DNA from: Planctomycetota bacterium
GTDB taxonomy: Bacteria; Planctomycetota; Planctomycetia; Pirellulales; Pirellulaceae
NCBI GenBank assembly: GCA_024274855.1
Contig: JAJSAJ010000273.1
Location: 1 to 14,792, forward strand
Length of the DNA stretch: 14,792 bases
Direction: 5' to 3'
Within the stretch, counting starts at the first letter, position 1. Each line of letters starts with the position of its first letter. Below are positions 14,238 to 14,792 of the stretch, one piece after another. The translations under genes and the position numbers were made by a program. The notes beneath the pieces were generated by a model. It saw nothing but the letters and a program-made list of their open reading frames with translations, made no database searches and was not told where the DNA came from.

Positions 14238-14792
14238 GGAAACAAGAAGCACGACGCAATGGCAAGCGAAGACACGGAACGGTGCCAGAATTGGCCACAC
14301 CACCGCCGCCTGCTCGCTCGTCCCTGTAATCCAAGATTTGTAGCGGCGACTTGCTCAGTCACACTCAGGAATTCGACCGTCCACCGTGACCTACTAGGTG
14401 GCGATTTGCGGCAACGGGTAAACGGATCGGGGCGGCTCCTCAAGCATCCTGAAGGTGGCCAATGAGATGGGAACAGAACACTACGGAAGGCAAGATGACG
14501 CTGCTAGAACTGACCGAGATCCCACAGAACGGACAGCCACACTCAGGCTCCGGGAATCTTGCCGCCGCCAAACAGGATCGACGGCCAGAACACCATGTTC
14601 ACCAGGAGCAAGAGGCAGAACGATGCCAGGACGCCACCAACAGTTCCAGATAAGGGAACTCGGCTGGCGACCAGAGATCGAGCTTCAGTCTGTCCAGGTA
14701 ATCTTGACCATACAGAGCGATGGCAGGCGAAGCAGGACTGCGGCTTACAACACCACAGTCAGACAGGAGACACAGAGCGATGCCAGGACGCC
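14238..14792. other. Right end of the window without an intact gene
   Basis: Several short frames are open on both strands but none has a convincing start, ribosome site or recognisable product. On the minus strand two pieces look like C-terminal ends of membrane proteins: one reads GVLASFCLLLLVNMVFWPSI and stops at TGA (complement of about 14549-14551); the other reads GVLASLCVSCLTVVL and stops at TAA (complement of 14745-14747). They share the repeat listed separately. The whole looks like gene debris or the start of a larger repeated region that continues beyond the window. Confidence 0.4.
14616..14792. repeat. Short direct repeat in three copies at the right edge
   Basis: CAGARCGATGCCAGGACGCC occurs at 14616-14635 and 14773-14792 with one difference. 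A third, shorter relative (CAGAGCGATGGCAGGCG) lies at 14713-14729. Spacings are 97 and 60 bp, and the last copy runs into the window edge. Confidence 0.65.

Noticed and set aside
13971..14303. 110-residue hydrophobic protein on the minus strand
   Set aside because: It overlaps the end of the winged-helix gene, the closing hairpin and the methyltransferase-like frame, with no ribosome site.
14238..14792. Diversity-generating or retron-type template repeat
   Set aside because: The repeats are short and no reverse transcriptase is encoded in the window.

Overview
The window looks like part of a planctomycete chromosome (phylum Planctomycetota, GC-moderate, possibly Planctomycetales or Pirellulales). 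The reasons are a Tat-exported Gfo/Idh/MocA oxidoreductase next to a Tat-exported sugar phosphate isomerase/epimerase-like protein, a beta-helix glycan-active protein, a fragment resembling the N-terminal extension of planctomycete Ser/Thr kinases, and intergenic spaces full of GC-rich hairpin repeats. No species can be named from the sequence alone.

Left part, about 1-9120, resident-looking chromosome. A secreted right-handed beta-helix protein (GH141-like, minus strand, 8-2176) is followed by a 960-bp spacer with an almost three-copy 110-bp tandem repeat. Then come ribosomal protein bS21 (3141-3338), a second repeat-rich spacer, an OPT-family oligopeptide/metal-chelate transporter (3996-5918), a spacer with two more repeat families, a small remnant like the N-terminus of a planctomycete kinase (6330-6635), and the two-gene sugar-catabolism pair (6832-8121 and 8272-9120). 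The pair is separated by a nested-hairpin intergenic repeat. The beta-helix protein, transporter and oxidoreductase/isomerase pair would fit polysaccharide and small-nutrient scavenging, but nothing shows that they form one pathway.

Right part, about 9206-14792, accessory-looking. At 9206-9238 there is a short piece matching the T-arm and acceptor end of tmRNA (or an Ala-type tRNA) without the rest of the molecule, followed by a strong intrinsic terminator. This is the expected look of an attachment site. It is followed by three TGTCAGATA repeats and then three co-directional genes. The first is a tyrosine-recombinase-like protein with two substituted catalytic positions and a C-terminal resolvase-type HTH. 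The second is an unknown acidic protein whose C-terminal 180 residues resemble a domain seen in large bacterial ATPase/TPR and hypothetical proteins. The third is a protein with an N-terminal winged helix and a DUF3102-like middle, preceded by a pair of 20-bp-spaced dyads and carrying a palindrome inside its gene. A perfect 14-bp stem closes the module at 14022-14053.

The last 740 bp hold no convincing intact gene. They contain a 44-codon frame that reads like motif I of a SAM-dependent methyltransferase, cut short by a stop codon, and three copies of a short repeat that on the minus strand encodes a GVLAS-type hydrophobic peptide. These look like debris of genes in an accessory region. The most interesting unit is the recombinase, unknown-protein and winged-helix trio next to the tmRNA end. 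Its function cannot be read from sequence.
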